Shown here piece after piece: positions 6,579-6,639 of a stretch of 6,639 nucleotides of DNA (positions within the stretch are counted from its first letter, which is position 1; each line of letters opens with the position of its first letter). A program made the position numbers and the translations under genes. The notes under the pieces were generated by a model, which was given only the letters and a program-made list of their open reading frames with translations, was not told the origin of the DNA and ran no database searches. The stretch spans positions 58,828 through 65,466 of the forward strand of contig DFYJ01000061.1 of assembly GCA_002383325.1 (NCBI GenBank), read 5' to 3'. The stretch comes from Candidatus Aminicenantes bacterium UBA4085. GTDB lineage: Bacteria; Acidobacteriota; Aminicenantia; Aminicenantales; UBA4085.

Positions 6579-6639
6579 TCAGAGAACCTTGCCGACGATC
6601 AGGACGCCCAGGGCCGCGGCGAAGACGGCGGCGACCGGC
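6579..6639 (-). CDS. C-terminal end of an unidentified gene with hydrophobic tail (5' part outside window)
   Basis: Reading the minus strand into the window, one frame gives PVAAVFAAALGVLIVGKVL followed by a TGA at 6579-6581. The stretch is strongly hydrophobic with a single basic residue near the end, as in a C-terminal transmembrane helix. The stop precedes the AlaX ribosome-binding site by a few bases and its start codon by 18 nt, which is normal operon spacing for this window. Only 19 codons are visible, so no family can be named. Random frames in such GC-rich DNA can also encode Ala/Val runs, so even the existence of the gene is a moderate inference. Confidence 0.5.
   Translation of the reverse strand, partial: PVAAVFAAALGVLIVGKVL

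Overview
This is a GC-rich window (roughly two-thirds G+C by eye) in which every gene I can support lies on the minus strand. It therefore reads from the right edge to the left. Codons end almost always in G or C, which keeps long meaningless frames open on the opposite strand. A signal-peptide beta-barrel protein ending in Phe points to a didermic (Gram-negative) bacterium. GC content, a GH123-like secreted protein and a large GT-C-like membrane protein with a discoidin tail recall Acidobacteriota or Candidatus Aminicenantes. That placement is an impression from gene style, not a phylogenetic result.

Layout in transcription order: (1) the last codons of an unidentified gene with a hydrophobic C-terminus (6579-6639, cut by the window edge); (2) a stand-alone alanyl-tRNA editing protein of the long AlaX type (5361-6560), 17 bp downstream; (3) an 85-bp gap with a good sigma-70-type promoter and no visible terminator; (4) a small outer-membrane beta-barrel protein (4712-5275); (5) an RsuA/RluB-family pseudouridine synthase (3987-4712) joined to it by a TAATG stop/start overlap; (6) a polytopic membrane protein with a C-terminal F5/8 type C (discoidin) domain (1579-3978), starting 8 bp after the synthase stop; (7) the first 511 residues of a secreted GH123-like protein (1-1534), starting 44 bp further on and running off the left edge.

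Genes 4 to 7 look like one transcription unit driven from the 85-bp gap. They mix envelope and carbohydrate functions (barrel, GT-C-like enzyme, discoidin module, glycosidase-like protein) with one ribosome-modification gene. AlaX and the gene before it seem to form the tail of a separate upstream unit. I see no tRNA, rRNA, CRISPR array, insertion sequence or prophage. I also see no convincing undescribed system: the most notable points are the promoter, the tight coupling of a barrel gene to an rRNA-modification gene, the GT-C/discoidin fusion, and a DxDxDG-like loop in the barrel protein.
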